From Microvirga aerophila (GTDB lineage Bacteria; Pseudomonadota; Alphaproteobacteria; Rhizobiales; Beijerinckiaceae): DNA of 64,000 nt. The notes below the pieces were generated by a model, which was not told the DNA's origin, did not search any database, and saw only the letters and a list, made by a program, of their open reading frames with translations. The stretch spans positions 16,946 through 80,945 of the forward strand of contig NZ_QOIO01000029.1 of NCBI RefSeq assembly GCF_003332305.1, written 5' to 3'. Below, one piece after another: positions 26,282 to 34,620 of this stretch. The translations under genes and the position numbers were made by a program. How positions within the stretch are numbered: position 1 is the stretch's first letter; each line of letters begins with the position of its first letter.

Positions 26282-26392
26282 CATGGCTTCAGAAATGGAC
26301 GGGTCGCCATCTAAGCATCTCGCTTTCCCTGAGAACATCTCCGAACTGCCTCTAGGTCAGCGTCCTGGCAGCGCTTCGGCAAGGGCCTGTCT

Positions 26393-27085
26393 ATGAAACT
26401 GGAGATGCTCTCACGGCTCAACGGCGAGCGAGCCGCCCGCCGTGCCGCTATTATCATCACCGATATCCAATCCGGCGAGCAGCGTCTCGTAGGTCAGGAC
26501 GCAATCGCACAGGATCCGCTCGCCCCGCTGCTGGATCTGCATCTGACGCGAGGCAAGAGCGCTCTTGTAGAACATGATGGGCGCCAGTTCTTTCTGACAG
26601 TGCAAGAGCCACCGTTGAAGGTCGTTATTATAGGAGCTGTGCATATCAGCCAGGCGTTGATCCCTATGATGAAGCAACTCGACCTGAGCATCACAGTCGT
26701 CGACCCACGTACGGCCTTTGCGACGCCAGATCGCTTCCCAGATGTTTCGCTCTTAACAATGTGGCCGGACGCCGTCCTACCAAGTCTTGGCTTCGATCGG
26801 TACACAGCGCTAGTCGCGCTGACACATGATCCGAAAATAGATGACCCTGCGATCATAACTGCTCTTCGTTCACAATGCTTCTACATCGGTGCTCTCGGAT
26901 CGCGCAAAACACATGAACGACGTATTGAACGCCTGACCAACGCGGGCTTCATAGAGGCTGATCTGTCCCGTATTCGTGCACCTATCGGTCTCGATATAGG
27001 CGCAACGTCGCCTGCGGAGATTGCCGTCTCGATTCTAGCCGAAATCGTCGCTGCCTTTCGGAATGAGCGGAGAGGATCAGCGTGA
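26393..27085 (+). CDS. XdhC family protein, Rossmann domain
   Basis: A 230-residue protein with an N-terminal XdhC-type extension and a C-terminal NAD-binding-like domain (LKVVIIGAVHISQALIPMMKQLDLSITVVDPRTAFATPDRF, then ALTHDPKIDDPAI and YIGALGSRKTHERRIERL). Together with the previous gene it makes a complete XdhC/CoxI-type Moco chaperone for the neighbouring Mo enzymes. It overlaps the next gene by four bases. Confidence 0.87.
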   Translation: MKLEMLSRLNGERAARRAAIIITDIQSGEQRLVGQDAIAQDPLAPLLDLHLTRGKSALVEHDGRQFFLTVQEPPLKVVIIGAVHISQALIPMMKQLDLSITVVDPRTAFATPDRFPDVSLLTMWPDAVLPSLGFDRYTALVALTHDPKIDDPAIITALRSQCFYIGALGSRKTHERRIERLTNAGFIEADLSRIRAPIGLDIGATSPAEIAVSILAEIVAAFRNERRGSA

Positions 27086-28101
27086 AGTTCGGTCCTGTCG
27101 CGATCGAGGATGCTATCGGGGCGATTGCCGTTCACAGTGTACGCGCAGGCAAAACGTTCATCAGGAAAGGAAGCTCCATCACGGCGGAGCTGGCCCTGTG
27201 TTTGAAGCGAGAAGGCGTTGACATGATCGTCGCCGCCCAGCTGGAACATGGCGATGTCGGCGAGGATGACGCTGCGCGAAGGATCGCCGAGACACTCGCG
27301 GGGGAGAGTGTCATTGTAGAACGGCCCTTTACGGGCCGATCCAATCTTTACGCCGGCGCTTCCGGCGTTCTCATGGTTGATAAGCTGTCGATCGACCGTC
27401 TCAATGCTGTCGACGAGGCGATTACCGCTGCAACATTGCCTGCCTACAAACCCGTGGTCGAAGGGGAAATGATCGGAACCGTGAAGGTCATCCCGTATGC
27501 AGTTCCCGATTTGGTGCTCAAGCGCGGTTTGGCTGTCGTCGGTGGGGGAGCTTTGCATGTCGCTCCCTATGCCTGCCGAACGGTCGGGGTGATTTCTACC
27601 TTCCTGCCAGGCATGAAGCAGACGATCATCGATAAGACGATCACCGTGCTGTCGACGCGGCTGGAGCCTGCCGGCGCGACGGTCACGGCGGATCGTCGCA
27701 TTCCCCACGATACCTATGTGCTTGCCGATGAACTGCTGCGGCAGGCGGCTGATGAGACCGAGATCATCATCGTGTTCGGGGCATCTGCCATTGCAGACCG
27801 GCGGGATGTGATTCCAGCCGCGATCGACAAGGCTGGTGGGCATGTGGAAAGCCTCGGCATGCCCGTTGATCCTGGAAACCTGCTCCTTGTCGGAACCATA
27901 ACGGGCAAACCGGTCATTGGCGCGCCGGGTTGCGCCAGGTCTCCCAAGGAAAATGGATTTGACTGGGTCCTTCAACGCATGCTGGCGAAAGTCCCCGTCA
28001 CCCGCGCCGACATCAACGCTATGGGAGTAGGGGGGCTTCTCATGGAGATCTTTTCCCGGCCGCAACCGCGCGCTGGCGGTGAAAGCGAGGATGAAGCGTG
28101 A
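27082..28101 (+). CDS. Molybdopterin-binding protein, MoeA/MoCF-like
   Basis: The 339-residue protein has the MoCF-biosynthesis fold, with an N-terminal MoeA-type region (GAIAVHSVRAGKTFIRKGSSIT) and the binding block IIVFGASAIADRRDVIPAAIDKAGG (about residues 229-253). It probably inserts Mo or prepares the cofactor for nucleotide addition by the next gene product. The start is GTG in a GTGA overlap. Also recorded in databases as a stand-alone molybdopterin-binding protein next to MobA-like genes. Confidence 0.82.
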   Translation: MKFGPVAIEDAIGAIAVHSVRAGKTFIRKGSSITAELALCLKREGVDMIVAAQLEHGDVGEDDAARRIAETLAGESVIVERPFTGRSNLYAGASGVLMVDKLSIDRLNAVDEAITAATLPAYKPVVEGEMIGTVKVIPYAVPDLVLKRGLAVVGGGALHVAPYACRTVGVISTFLPGMKQTIIDKTITVLSTRLEPAGATVTADRRIPHDTYVLADELLRQAADETEIIIVFGASAIADRRDVIPAAIDKAGGHVESLGMPVDPGNLLLVGTITGKPVIGAPGCARSPKENGFDWVLQRMLAKVPVTRADINAMGVGGLLMEIFSRPQPRAGGESEDEA

Positions 28102-28682
28102 GTGGTGTGGCGGCCATTATTCTTGCTGCCGGGCGTGGCACCCGCTTTGGCCAGGAGCCTAAGTTGCTCGCCACGTTGCAGGGCAAACCCTTGCTCCTCT
28201 ATGGAGTCGAGGCGGCAATGGGGTCCGCGGCGCAGCCCGTTATCGTCGTAACAGGGCACCGCAGCGGTGAGATTGAGGTCGTGCTGGAAGGTCTTCCGAT
28301 TCAGATTGTCCACAACGCTTCTTTCGCAGAGGGCCTCTCGACATCGCTTAAGGCCGGGTTCGCTGCGCTCCCGCCGAAAGCAAAAGCCGCCATCATTCTT
28401 CTGGGAGATATGCCGCTGGTGACAGCTGCCCTTATCGACGAGCTCGTGGTCGCCTGGGAGGAGGCGGGTGAACCAGCCGCTTTGGTTCCGACGTTGAACG
28501 GGCAACGGGGTAACCCGGTCATAATCTCACGAAGGCTCCACGGCCTGATCGATGAGCTTTCCGGAGACAGCGGCGCAGGTCTCGTCCTTCGCGGTCGGTC
28601 CGACGTGGTCGAGTGGCCCACGAGCAGGCAAGCGGTTCTACGAGACGTCGATACGAAGGAAGAATTCTCCAGCCTTGGTTGA
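28098..28682 (+). CDS. mocA: MobA/MocA-like molybdenum cofactor nucleotidyltransferase
   Basis: The 194-residue protein has the nucleotidyltransferase opening AAIILAAGRGTRFGQEPKLL with the loop LAAGxGxR-G, followed by ILLGDMPLVTAALIDELV (Mg-binding Asp). MocA adds CMP to molybdopterin, giving the cytosine dinucleotide form used by the xanthine-oxidase-type enzymes in this window. The start is GTG overlapping the previous stop. MocA versus MobA cannot be settled without a tree, but context favours MocA. Confidence 0.8.
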   Translation: MSGVAAIILAAGRGTRFGQEPKLLATLQGKPLLLYGVEAAMGSAAQPVIVVTGHRSGEIEVVLEGLPIQIVHNASFAEGLSTSLKAGFAALPPKAKAAIILLGDMPLVTAALIDELVVAWEEAGEPAALVPTLNGQRGNPVIISRRLHGLIDELSGDSGAGLVLRGRSDVVEWPTSRQAVLRDVDTKEEFSSLG

Positions 28683-28790
28683 GAAGGCGAGCGTAAAGCA
28701 CTGGCAGCGCCATGGCTGGCCCTGTGGACAGTTCTCTGGAACGGGGCGGGCGGCCCATACGTTTCAAGACAAACGCTCTAGGAGGTTTTG

Positions 28791-29213
28791 ATGCGTTTGC
28801 GCCACCTTCTTGCCGCCATGGCGGTTTCCATAGCCTGGGGCGGTGCCGCCGAGGCGTCGCCCAAGGCCGTAGTGCCTGATTTCGACCGGGTCGAGACGGC
28901 TTATACCCAGTATCGCTACCGCGTTGTCGAGCGACGCCCACGCTACCGTAGGGTCGTTTATCGGAATTGGAACAACCGGCGTCCCGTTCGCGTGGTCCGA
29001 TACGCCCGGCCTTACAGGTATGCCCGGCCGTATCGCTACGCCCGACCGTACCCCGTCTATCGGCCTGCTCGCGTCGTCCCGTACGGATATTACGGTCCGG
29101 CCTATGGGTACTACCGGCCCGTCCGGTATTATGCAGGCTATGGCCGCCCCTATTATCCCTATTATGGATACGGACGGCCCTACGGGGGCATCTCGATCGG
29201 GGTCGGGTTTTAA
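28791..29213 (+). CDS. Secreted Tyr/Arg/Pro-rich repeat protein
   Basis: A 140-residue protein with a signal peptide (about residues 1-22, ending EASP or near). The C-terminal two thirds are extremely rich in Tyr, Arg, Pro and Gly. They contain near-tandem units of six residues (RPYRYA repeated) and later YGYYGPAYGYYRP-like runs. AGGAGG lies directly before the ATG. No known fold is visible. Similar low-complexity envelope proteins are frequent in Hyphomicrobiales. It ends at a clear terminator. Confidence 0.72.
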   Translation: MRLRHLLAAMAVSIAWGGAAEASPKAVVPDFDRVETAYTQYRYRVVERRPRYRRVVYRNWNNRRPVRVVRYARPYRYARPYRYARPYPVYRPARVVPYGYYGPAYGYYRPVRYYAGYGRPYYPYYGYGRPYGGISIGVGF

Positions 29214-29239
29214 GCTGGACGCCTAGACATCAAGAACGA

Positions 29240-29258
29240 GGCGGACCATCGGTCCGCC
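29240..29258 (+). terminator. Rho-independent terminator
   Basis: GGCGGACC and GGTCCGCC form a perfect 8-bp stem around a 3-base loop and are followed by TTTAT. It lies 27 bases after the stop of the Tyr/Arg/Pro-rich gene. Confidence 0.85.
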
Positions 29259-29299
29259 TTTATCCATTGGTCCAACTGGATAAAGCGCGCCGGCTTTCC

Positions 29300-29611
29300 T
29301 CAGGGTCCGCCACACGCGATCTTGGCCCTTGGACAGGTGGCGACGTATTGCGTTGTCGGGCAATACGTTTGCATAAAACTATCGTCCAAAGTGCATGTCA
29401 CATGCACCCGGTAGCCACGGGATGAGGGGCCTGTGTCATGCAGGACCGAGTAACCAAGCTCCTGATCCGCCAGCCTGATGATCGGTCGACTGGTCTGCTG
29501 GCCTCGGATTACGGTGTCCCGGCTTCGGGTCATGGTGGTTAAATCTGCCGCGGTCGCCGCTGTGCTGAACGCAGCGGCCGCGAGTGCAATCCAGACATAT
29601 GATGTTTTCAT
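29300..29611 (-). CDS. Small secreted protein with cysteines
   Basis: A 103-residue protein with a clear signal peptide (MKTSYVWIALAAAAFSTAATAA). The mature part holds four cysteines (VTCTLDD, TYC, ATC, IAC), which could form two disulfides in the periplasm. No family is recognised. It reads toward the terminator at 29240-29258 from the other side. Confidence 0.65.
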   Translation of the reverse strand: MKTSYVWIALAAAAFSTAATAADLTTMTRSRDTVIRGQQTSRPIIRLADQELGYSVLHDTGPSSRGYRVHVTCTLDDSFMQTYCPTTQYVATCPRAKIACGGP

Positions 29612-29796
29612 ACGAACCTCACAGGCTCTCCAACAGGGTCAACGATCAGGCTTCGCCATTCGAATAATGCCGGGCCGCCTCCAAAGATCCGGAATATGGG
29701 GAGGGGGGCGCGAGCCCGACGGCAGATGTGGAGGCCGGCTTGACCTGGGCCGGCGCTCGTGTTCCTTCGCGCCCGCGTTGCAGGCCCGAGGATAAG

Positions 29797-30147
29797 ATGA
29801 GCCCTTACAAGATACTGACTGCCGCTCTTGCGGCCTTTCTGGCGGCCTCCCTGGCGAACGGAGCTTCGACCGCTTTCGCGCAGGGTAAGGAGCCGCAAAG
29901 CTGGCCTGAGGTGAAGTGCGCCCGCTATAAGGCGGCGTGGACCGAGGCTCTGGCACGACGGGGCACGCGAGGTCTAGGATCAGAATTTCTCAGTCGTCAT
30001 GATGCCTTCCTGGCATCGGGTTGCACGACGAAAGGTGATGTCTGCCCCCGTTCTACCGAGGAACTCGAACTCGCAAACATCATGGTGGTTGCAGCGATGA
30101 ACGCCGGAACAGCGAGCACCTTCCCGCCTTTCGCTTGCCGTAAGTGA
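29797..30147 (+). CDS. Small secreted hypothetical protein
   Basis: A 116-residue protein with a signal peptide of about 28 residues (ending STAFA) and a mature part with four cysteines (VKCARY, SGC, DVCP, FAC). GAGG lies before the ATG at 29797; the upstream in-frame start at 29728 has no such signal. The family is unknown to me. The helical pattern and Cys spacing suggest a small disulfide-bonded periplasmic protein. Confidence 0.65.
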   Translation: MSPYKILTAALAAFLAASLANGASTAFAQGKEPQSWPEVKCARYKAAWTEALARRGTRGLGSEFLSRHDAFLASGCTTKGDVCPRSTEELELANIMVVAAMNAGTASTFPPFACRK

Positions 30148-30362
30148 GGCTCGTTTCACTCGGTCAGTCCGCCCGATCTAACGAGACAGTCGGCAAAGAC
30201 CGAAGTCCCGAAACATGGCCAAAGCGATACCGCTCTGCGGGAGACGGAGTTCAGCGCCCGTCAGAACGAGCCCCACCGCAAGGCTGCGGTTCCGTGGCGG
30301 CCTCCATGCAACTTTAAAGGAGCGGCCTGGGTTTAAGGGCAGAACCCTGACAGGAGCCGGTC

Positions 30363-32150
30363 ATGGCCGATACCGTCGCAGATTTCATCTGGCAGCGTTT
30401 GCAGGAATGGGGCGTACGCCGTGTCTACGGCTATCCGGGAGATGGGATCGGCGGTTTGATCGCGGCACTTGCGAGGACCGAGGGCGCGGTCGACTTCGTC
30501 CAGGTGCGGCATGAGGAAATGGCGGGCTTGATGGCCTGCGCAGACGCGAAGTTCACCGGTGACATGGGCATCTGCATCGCAACCTCCGGGCCCGGCGCGA
30601 TTCACCTTTTGAACGGCCTCTACGACGCGAAATTGGACCACCAGCCTGTTCTGGCGCTCGTCGGCCAGCAGGCGCGCACGGCCATCGGCTCGCATTACCA
30701 GCAGGACCTCGACCTCCAGTCCCTCTTCAAGGACGTGGCCGGCGCTTACGTGGAGACCGCTGTCGCGCCGGCCCAGGTCCGGCATCTGATCGACCGGGCC
30801 TACCGAATCGCGAAAGCGGAGCGTCGCGTCACGTGCGTGATCCTGCCGAACGATCTCCAGGTTGCGCCGATGGAGCAGCCGACGCACGAGCATGCCATGA
30901 CCCATTCGGGGACCGGTATAGAAATGTCGCCCGTCGTTCCCGACCCGAGCGCCTTAGCCCGGGCTGCCGAGGTGCTGAATGCGGGGGAGAGGGTCGCTCT
31001 CCTGGTGGGCGCTGGCGCGCTTAGGGCCACGGATGAGGTCATCGCCGTGGCGGAACGGCTTGGCGCTGGGGTCGCCAAGGCGCTTCTAGGCAAAGCCGCC
31101 GTCCCGGACGACCTATCGTTCTGCACGGGTTCGATCGGCCTTCTGGGTACAAAGGCCAGCTGGGACCTCATGCAAGACTGCGACACGCTCCTTATGGTTG
31201 GTTCGGGCTTTCCCTATGCGGAATTCCTGCCGAAGGAAGGCCAAGCCCGAGGTGTGCAGATCGATCGTGACGCTGGCATGTTGGGACTGCGCTACCCAAC
31301 GGAGGTCAACCTTGTCGGCGATTCCGCCGCGACGCTGGCAGCGCTTCTGCTGCTGCTCGACGAAAAGCCGGATCGGTCGTGGCGTGAAACGATCGAGGCC
31401 AGCGTTGTTTCCTCGCGGGAGCAAATCCACGGCATGGCGATGGCCGAGGCCGATCCGATCAACCCACAGCGGGTCGTATTGGAGCTCTCACAGCGTTTGC
31501 CGGACCGATCCATCGTCACGGCCGACAGCGGCACTACGTCGGTCTGGTATGCGCGCAATCTCAGCTTCAGGCGGGGAATGATGGGCTCCGTCTCGGGAAC
31601 TCTCGCCACCATGGGATGCGCGGTTCCTTATGCCATTGCGGCGAAGTTCGCCTATCCCGAGCGTCCGGTGATTGCTCTCGTCGGCGACGGCGCCATGCAG
31701 ATGAACGGCTTGGCGGAACTCATTACGATTGCGAAATACTGGCGACGGTGGGCGGATCCACGTCTGATCGTGATGGCGCTGAACAACCGCGACCTTGCCT
31801 ATGTCACCTGGGAGGAGCGCGTTCAGGCGGGCGACCCGAAATGGGAGGCCTCGCAGACGCTTCCTGACGTACCCTATGCGGAGTTTGCCAAATCCATCGG
31901 TCTTGCGGGCCGTCGGGTTGAGGATCCGGAGCAGGTCGGTCGGGCCTGGGACGAGGCCCTTGCGGCGGACCGACCTTTCGTACTCGATATGGTGACGGAT
32001 CCCAATGTGTCCCCGATCCCACCTCATATCACGCTGAAGCAGGCGCGACACTTCATGGGCGCACTCGTCAAGGGTGACGCGGAGGCTCGCAACGTGCTCG
32101 TCGATACCGCCCGTGGCCTTATCGGATCGATCGTGCCTTCGAGGGAGTGA
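30363..32150 (+). CDS. ThDP-dependent enzyme, pyruvate oxidase-like
   Basis: A 595-residue thiamine-diphosphate enzyme. The catalytic Glu sits in VRHEEMAGLMA (residue 51), and the ThDP/Mg motif is GDGAMQMNGLAELITIAKYWRRW ... NN (about residues 443-478). The three-domain order (Pyr, central, PP) fits PoxB and acetolactate synthase families. The stretch ATSGPGAIHLLNGLYDAKLDHQPVLALVG is typical of pyruvate oxidase-like members. The likely product is acetate (PoxB) or an acyloin, not resolvable here. An SDR gene follows on the same strand. Confidence 0.82.
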   Translation: MADTVADFIWQRLQEWGVRRVYGYPGDGIGGLIAALARTEGAVDFVQVRHEEMAGLMACADAKFTGDMGICIATSGPGAIHLLNGLYDAKLDHQPVLALVGQQARTAIGSHYQQDLDLQSLFKDVAGAYVETAVAPAQVRHLIDRAYRIAKAERRVTCVILPNDLQVAPMEQPTHEHAMTHSGTGIEMSPVVPDPSALARAAEVLNAGERVALLVGAGALRATDEVIAVAERLGAGVAKALLGKAAVPDDLSFCTGSIGLLGTKASWDLMQDCDTLLMVGSGFPYAEFLPKEGQARGVQIDRDAGMLGLRYPTEVNLVGDSAATLAALLLLLDEKPDRSWRETIEASVVSSREQIHGMAMAEADPINPQRVVLELSQRLPDRSIVTADSGTTSVWYARNLSFRRGMMGSVSGTLATMGCAVPYAIAAKFAYPERPVIALVGDGAMQMNGLAELITIAKYWRRWADPRLIVMALNNRDLAYVTWEERVQAGDPKWEASQTLPDVPYAEFAKSIGLAGRRVEDPEQVGRAWDEALAADRPFVLDMVTDPNVSPIPPHITLKQARHFMGALVKGDAEARNVLVDTARGLIGSIVPSRE

Positions 32151-32301
32151 CGTCCCGCCAGGGTTCGCTGGCCTCGAGCGTGCGGCCCATGGGGTGGAAC
32201 TCACTAACTGGGCCGTTCTTATATCTAGGCACTGTCGTTCCAAACGTACCGAAGAGCCCGATGTGATTGACAATTTTCATGATGAAAACCGGGCTGACGC
32301 G

Positions 32302-33384
32302 ATGGCGCACCAGACACCGCCGGCATCCCGGGCGACCAGTCCTGTGGTCGTCATCACAGGGGCGTCCGCGGGCGTCGGGCGCGCCGTAGCGGTGGCGTTC
32401 GGCCGGGATGGCTGGCACGTGGCCCTCATCGCCCGCGGGCGCGGGCGCCTTGCGAGCGCGGCTCGCGAGGTCGAAAAAGCGGGCGGCAAAGCTCTGGTCA
32501 TCGCGGCTGATGTAGCGGATGCCGACGCCATGGAGGCTGCGGCCGACCAAGTGGTCGGCGTATGGGGACGCATCGATGTCTGGATCAACAACGCAATGGC
32601 GTCGGTCTTCGGCCCAGCCAGCGCGTTGAACTCTGACGAAATCCGCCGTGTCACCGAAGTGACCTATCTCGGGCAGGTCCACGGAACACTAGCGGCCCTG
32701 CGTCATATGCAGAAGACGGGCGAAGGAACCATCGTCCAAATCGGGTCGGCGCTGAGCTATCGGTCGATCCCGCTGCAGTCGGCCTATTGCGCGGCGAAAT
32801 TCGCCGTGCGCGGGTTCACGGATTCGCTGCGCAGCGAATTACAGCACGAAGGCAGCCGGATCAGACTTACCATGGTGCAGCTTCCTGCCGTGGACACCCC
32901 TCAGTTTGATTGGGTGCGCAGTCATCTGCCCAAGGAATTACAGCCCGTTCCTCCGATCCACGAGCCCGAGGCTGTGGCGGAGGCAATCGTGCGGGCTGCC
33001 CGGAACGCCCCCCGCGAGATGTGGGTCGGCAGTCCCACGATTCAGGCGATCCTCGGAACAATGGTTGCGCCGAGACTCCTGGACCGCATGATGGCGCGCC
33101 GGGCTTGGGAGGGGCAGATGACCGGAAAGCCAGCGCGGCCTCGCGAGGGTAACCTGTTCGATGCGCCTCCTGGCGATCCGGGAGTCGGCGGCCGGTTCGG
33201 CCCATGCTCCCGCAAGCGCGTAATGGCAGTTTCCGAAACGGCTGCGCGCGGGATCCTGGCCGCGGTTGCGCTCGGCTGCGTGGCGGGCGCCGTCGCTGCA
33301 GGGTGGAGACTGGGTACGAGAAGCACCTCGTCGGGGGATCGCCGCTTGGCCGCTCGGGAACGCGCCGCGCGCATGATCATCTAA
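32302..33384 (+). CDS. Short-chain dehydrogenase with a C-terminal hydrophobic segment
   Basis: A 360-residue SDR. The NAD(P)-binding motif is VVVITGASAGVGRAVAVAFG (TGxxxGxG) and the active site is S-x12-Y-C-A-A-K (YCAAKFAVRGFTDSLR). Classical SDRs have about 250 residues. Here about 100 more follow, including one predicted membrane segment (GILAAVALGCVAGAVAAGWRL) near the end, so the enzyme may be membrane-anchored. The start at 32302 lacks a strong ribosome site; a GTG at 32263 is an alternative. Confidence 0.82.
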   Translation: MAHQTPPASRATSPVVVITGASAGVGRAVAVAFGRDGWHVALIARGRGRLASAAREVEKAGGKALVIAADVADADAMEAAADQVVGVWGRIDVWINNAMASVFGPASALNSDEIRRVTEVTYLGQVHGTLAALRHMQKTGEGTIVQIGSALSYRSIPLQSAYCAAKFAVRGFTDSLRSELQHEGSRIRLTMVQLPAVDTPQFDWVRSHLPKELQPVPPIHEPEAVAEAIVRAARNAPREMWVGSPTIQAILGTMVAPRLLDRMMARRAWEGQMTGKPARPREGNLFDAPPGDPGVGGRFGPCSRKRVMAVSETAARGILAAVALGCVAGAVAAGWRLGTRSTSSGDRRLAARERAARMII

Positions 33385-33517
33385 ACCATATTGAGGTGCT
33401 TGAGAGCGAGCAGGTGGTGGACCTGCCAGCGGACGCATCTGCGGTCTGAAGACTTATTGCTTGTTCGGCTTTACGCGAAACAAGCTAGTATAAGAGGCTC
33501 CATTCCTGCTCAGGATC

Positions 33518-34465
33518 TCAGGCAGAGCAGGCAAGTGTAATAGAGGCTTCTTGGTGGCAGTTGAGCAGTTGCTTGCGAAACAGCGCGACGGCAGGCGAGG
33601 GGGAGCGGCTTCGCTCGATCACGACAGAGAACGGGGCACGATAGATCAGTTCCGTAGCGCCCTTCACCTCACGGAAGGCGCTCAGCCGCGGAAGTCCAGC
33701 CACGTAGTGGGTCGGGAGAAAGGCCGCATAGCCACCACTTGCGAGAAGTGTCGCAACCGATTCGAGGCCGGATGCTACAGCAGTGTGCTCGACCCCAAGC
33801 CGTTTCGCTAGCGCGAGGCTATGACGATCCTGCTCGCGCACGATCAAGGATGCCTTGCCGGCAGCGACATCTTTGAGGTCCAGTTCCTCCTCGCCCTCCA
33901 TAGGGCCTGCGTATAGGCGGAACTCCTCGATGAACAATTCCTCGTATTCGAAGTGGCTGTCGCCGACGGGCGCGCCGGTGATACCGATGTGGATATGGCG
34001 GGACAGAAGGTCATCGAGCAGTTCGCGGGGCGGACGGACTCGAACATCCAACGTGACGTCAGGCGCGAGAGATCTGAATTGCCTGATGGCTGGAACAAGC
34101 CGGGTCTGCGGATTGGTGATGCAATTATCGGCAATGCCAACGCGCACTTCTCCGACAATCACGTTCCTGGCGAAGTTCAATTCGTTGCGAACTGCCTCCA
34201 AGGTGTCGCATGCAGCGATCGACGCCCGCAATGCAACGCGGCCGAATTCCGTGAGCTCGAAGCCCGAGGGGCCCCGGTGACACAAGCGCGCGCCCAAGCG
34301 CGCTTCAAGGGATTGGATATGTCGACTGATCGTCGAGCGCTCCATCCGCAGTTTTGTTTCCGCAGCGGTCAGTCCGCCTGCTTCGGCTACAGCTCTAAAA
34401 ATACCTAATAATCGTAGATCACCCTCCGTAAATGACGGGATTGCAGAAACTTCAGAACGTATCAT
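33518..34465 (-). CDS. LysR-family regulator of the ureohydrolase operon
   Basis: About 315 residues. The winged helix is at residues 14-70 (LRLLGIFRAVAEAGGLTAAETKLRMERSTISRHIQSLEARLGARL), followed by a two-lobe ligand domain. It is read divergently from the ureohydrolase gene at 34621, the usual layout for a LysR activator and its target. I place the start at 34465 because the long inverted repeat at 34478-34507 would otherwise fall inside the gene; an upstream TTG at 34516 also keeps the frame. The ligand is probably the operon's own substrate. Confidence 0.82.
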   Translation of the reverse strand: MIRSEVSAIPSFTEGDLRLLGIFRAVAEAGGLTAAETKLRMERSTISRHIQSLEARLGARLCHRGPSGFELTEFGRVALRASIAACDTLEAVRNELNFARNVIVGEVRVGIADNCITNPQTRLVPAIRQFRSLAPDVTLDVRVRPPRELLDDLLSRHIHIGITGAPVGDSHFEYEELFIEEFRLYAGPMEGEEELDLKDVAAGKASLIVREQDRHSLALAKRLGVEHTAVASGLESVATLLASGGYAAFLPTHYVAGLPRLSAFREVKGATELIYRAPFSVVIERSRSPSPAVALFRKQLLNCHQEASITLACSA

Positions 34466-34477
34466 GTTGCGTGCTCT

Positions 34478-34507
34478 ACAAGTATGCGTGTACTCTGGCA
34501 TACTTGT
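34478..34507. promoter_or_regulatory. Perfect inverted repeat, LysR operator candidate
   Basis: ACAAGTATGC and GCATACTTGT are perfect 10-bp arms around a 10-bp spacer, 13 bases before the LysR start. The length and placement fit autoregulation and activation of the divergent operon by a LysR tetramer. A second, smaller repeat (TGCAC at 34581, GTGCA at 34593) lies nearer the ureohydrolase gene. Confidence 0.65.
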
Positions 34508-34620
34508 GAGTGACAATGAATTGCATAGAATTCTTATATGTCTAAATGATGTGCATATTGAATACGCTGTTTAGGCATCCTGCACGATGATTGTGCACTA
34601 GGATTATTCAAGGGGTATCG

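Noticed and set aside
26881..28065. 394-codon minus-strand open frame
   Set aside because: Antisense to the XdhC and MoeA-like genes, with low-complexity composition and no recognised domain.
28791..29213. CRISPR-like repeats
   Set aside because: The repeats are coding, unequal and without unique spacers. No cas gene is present in the window.
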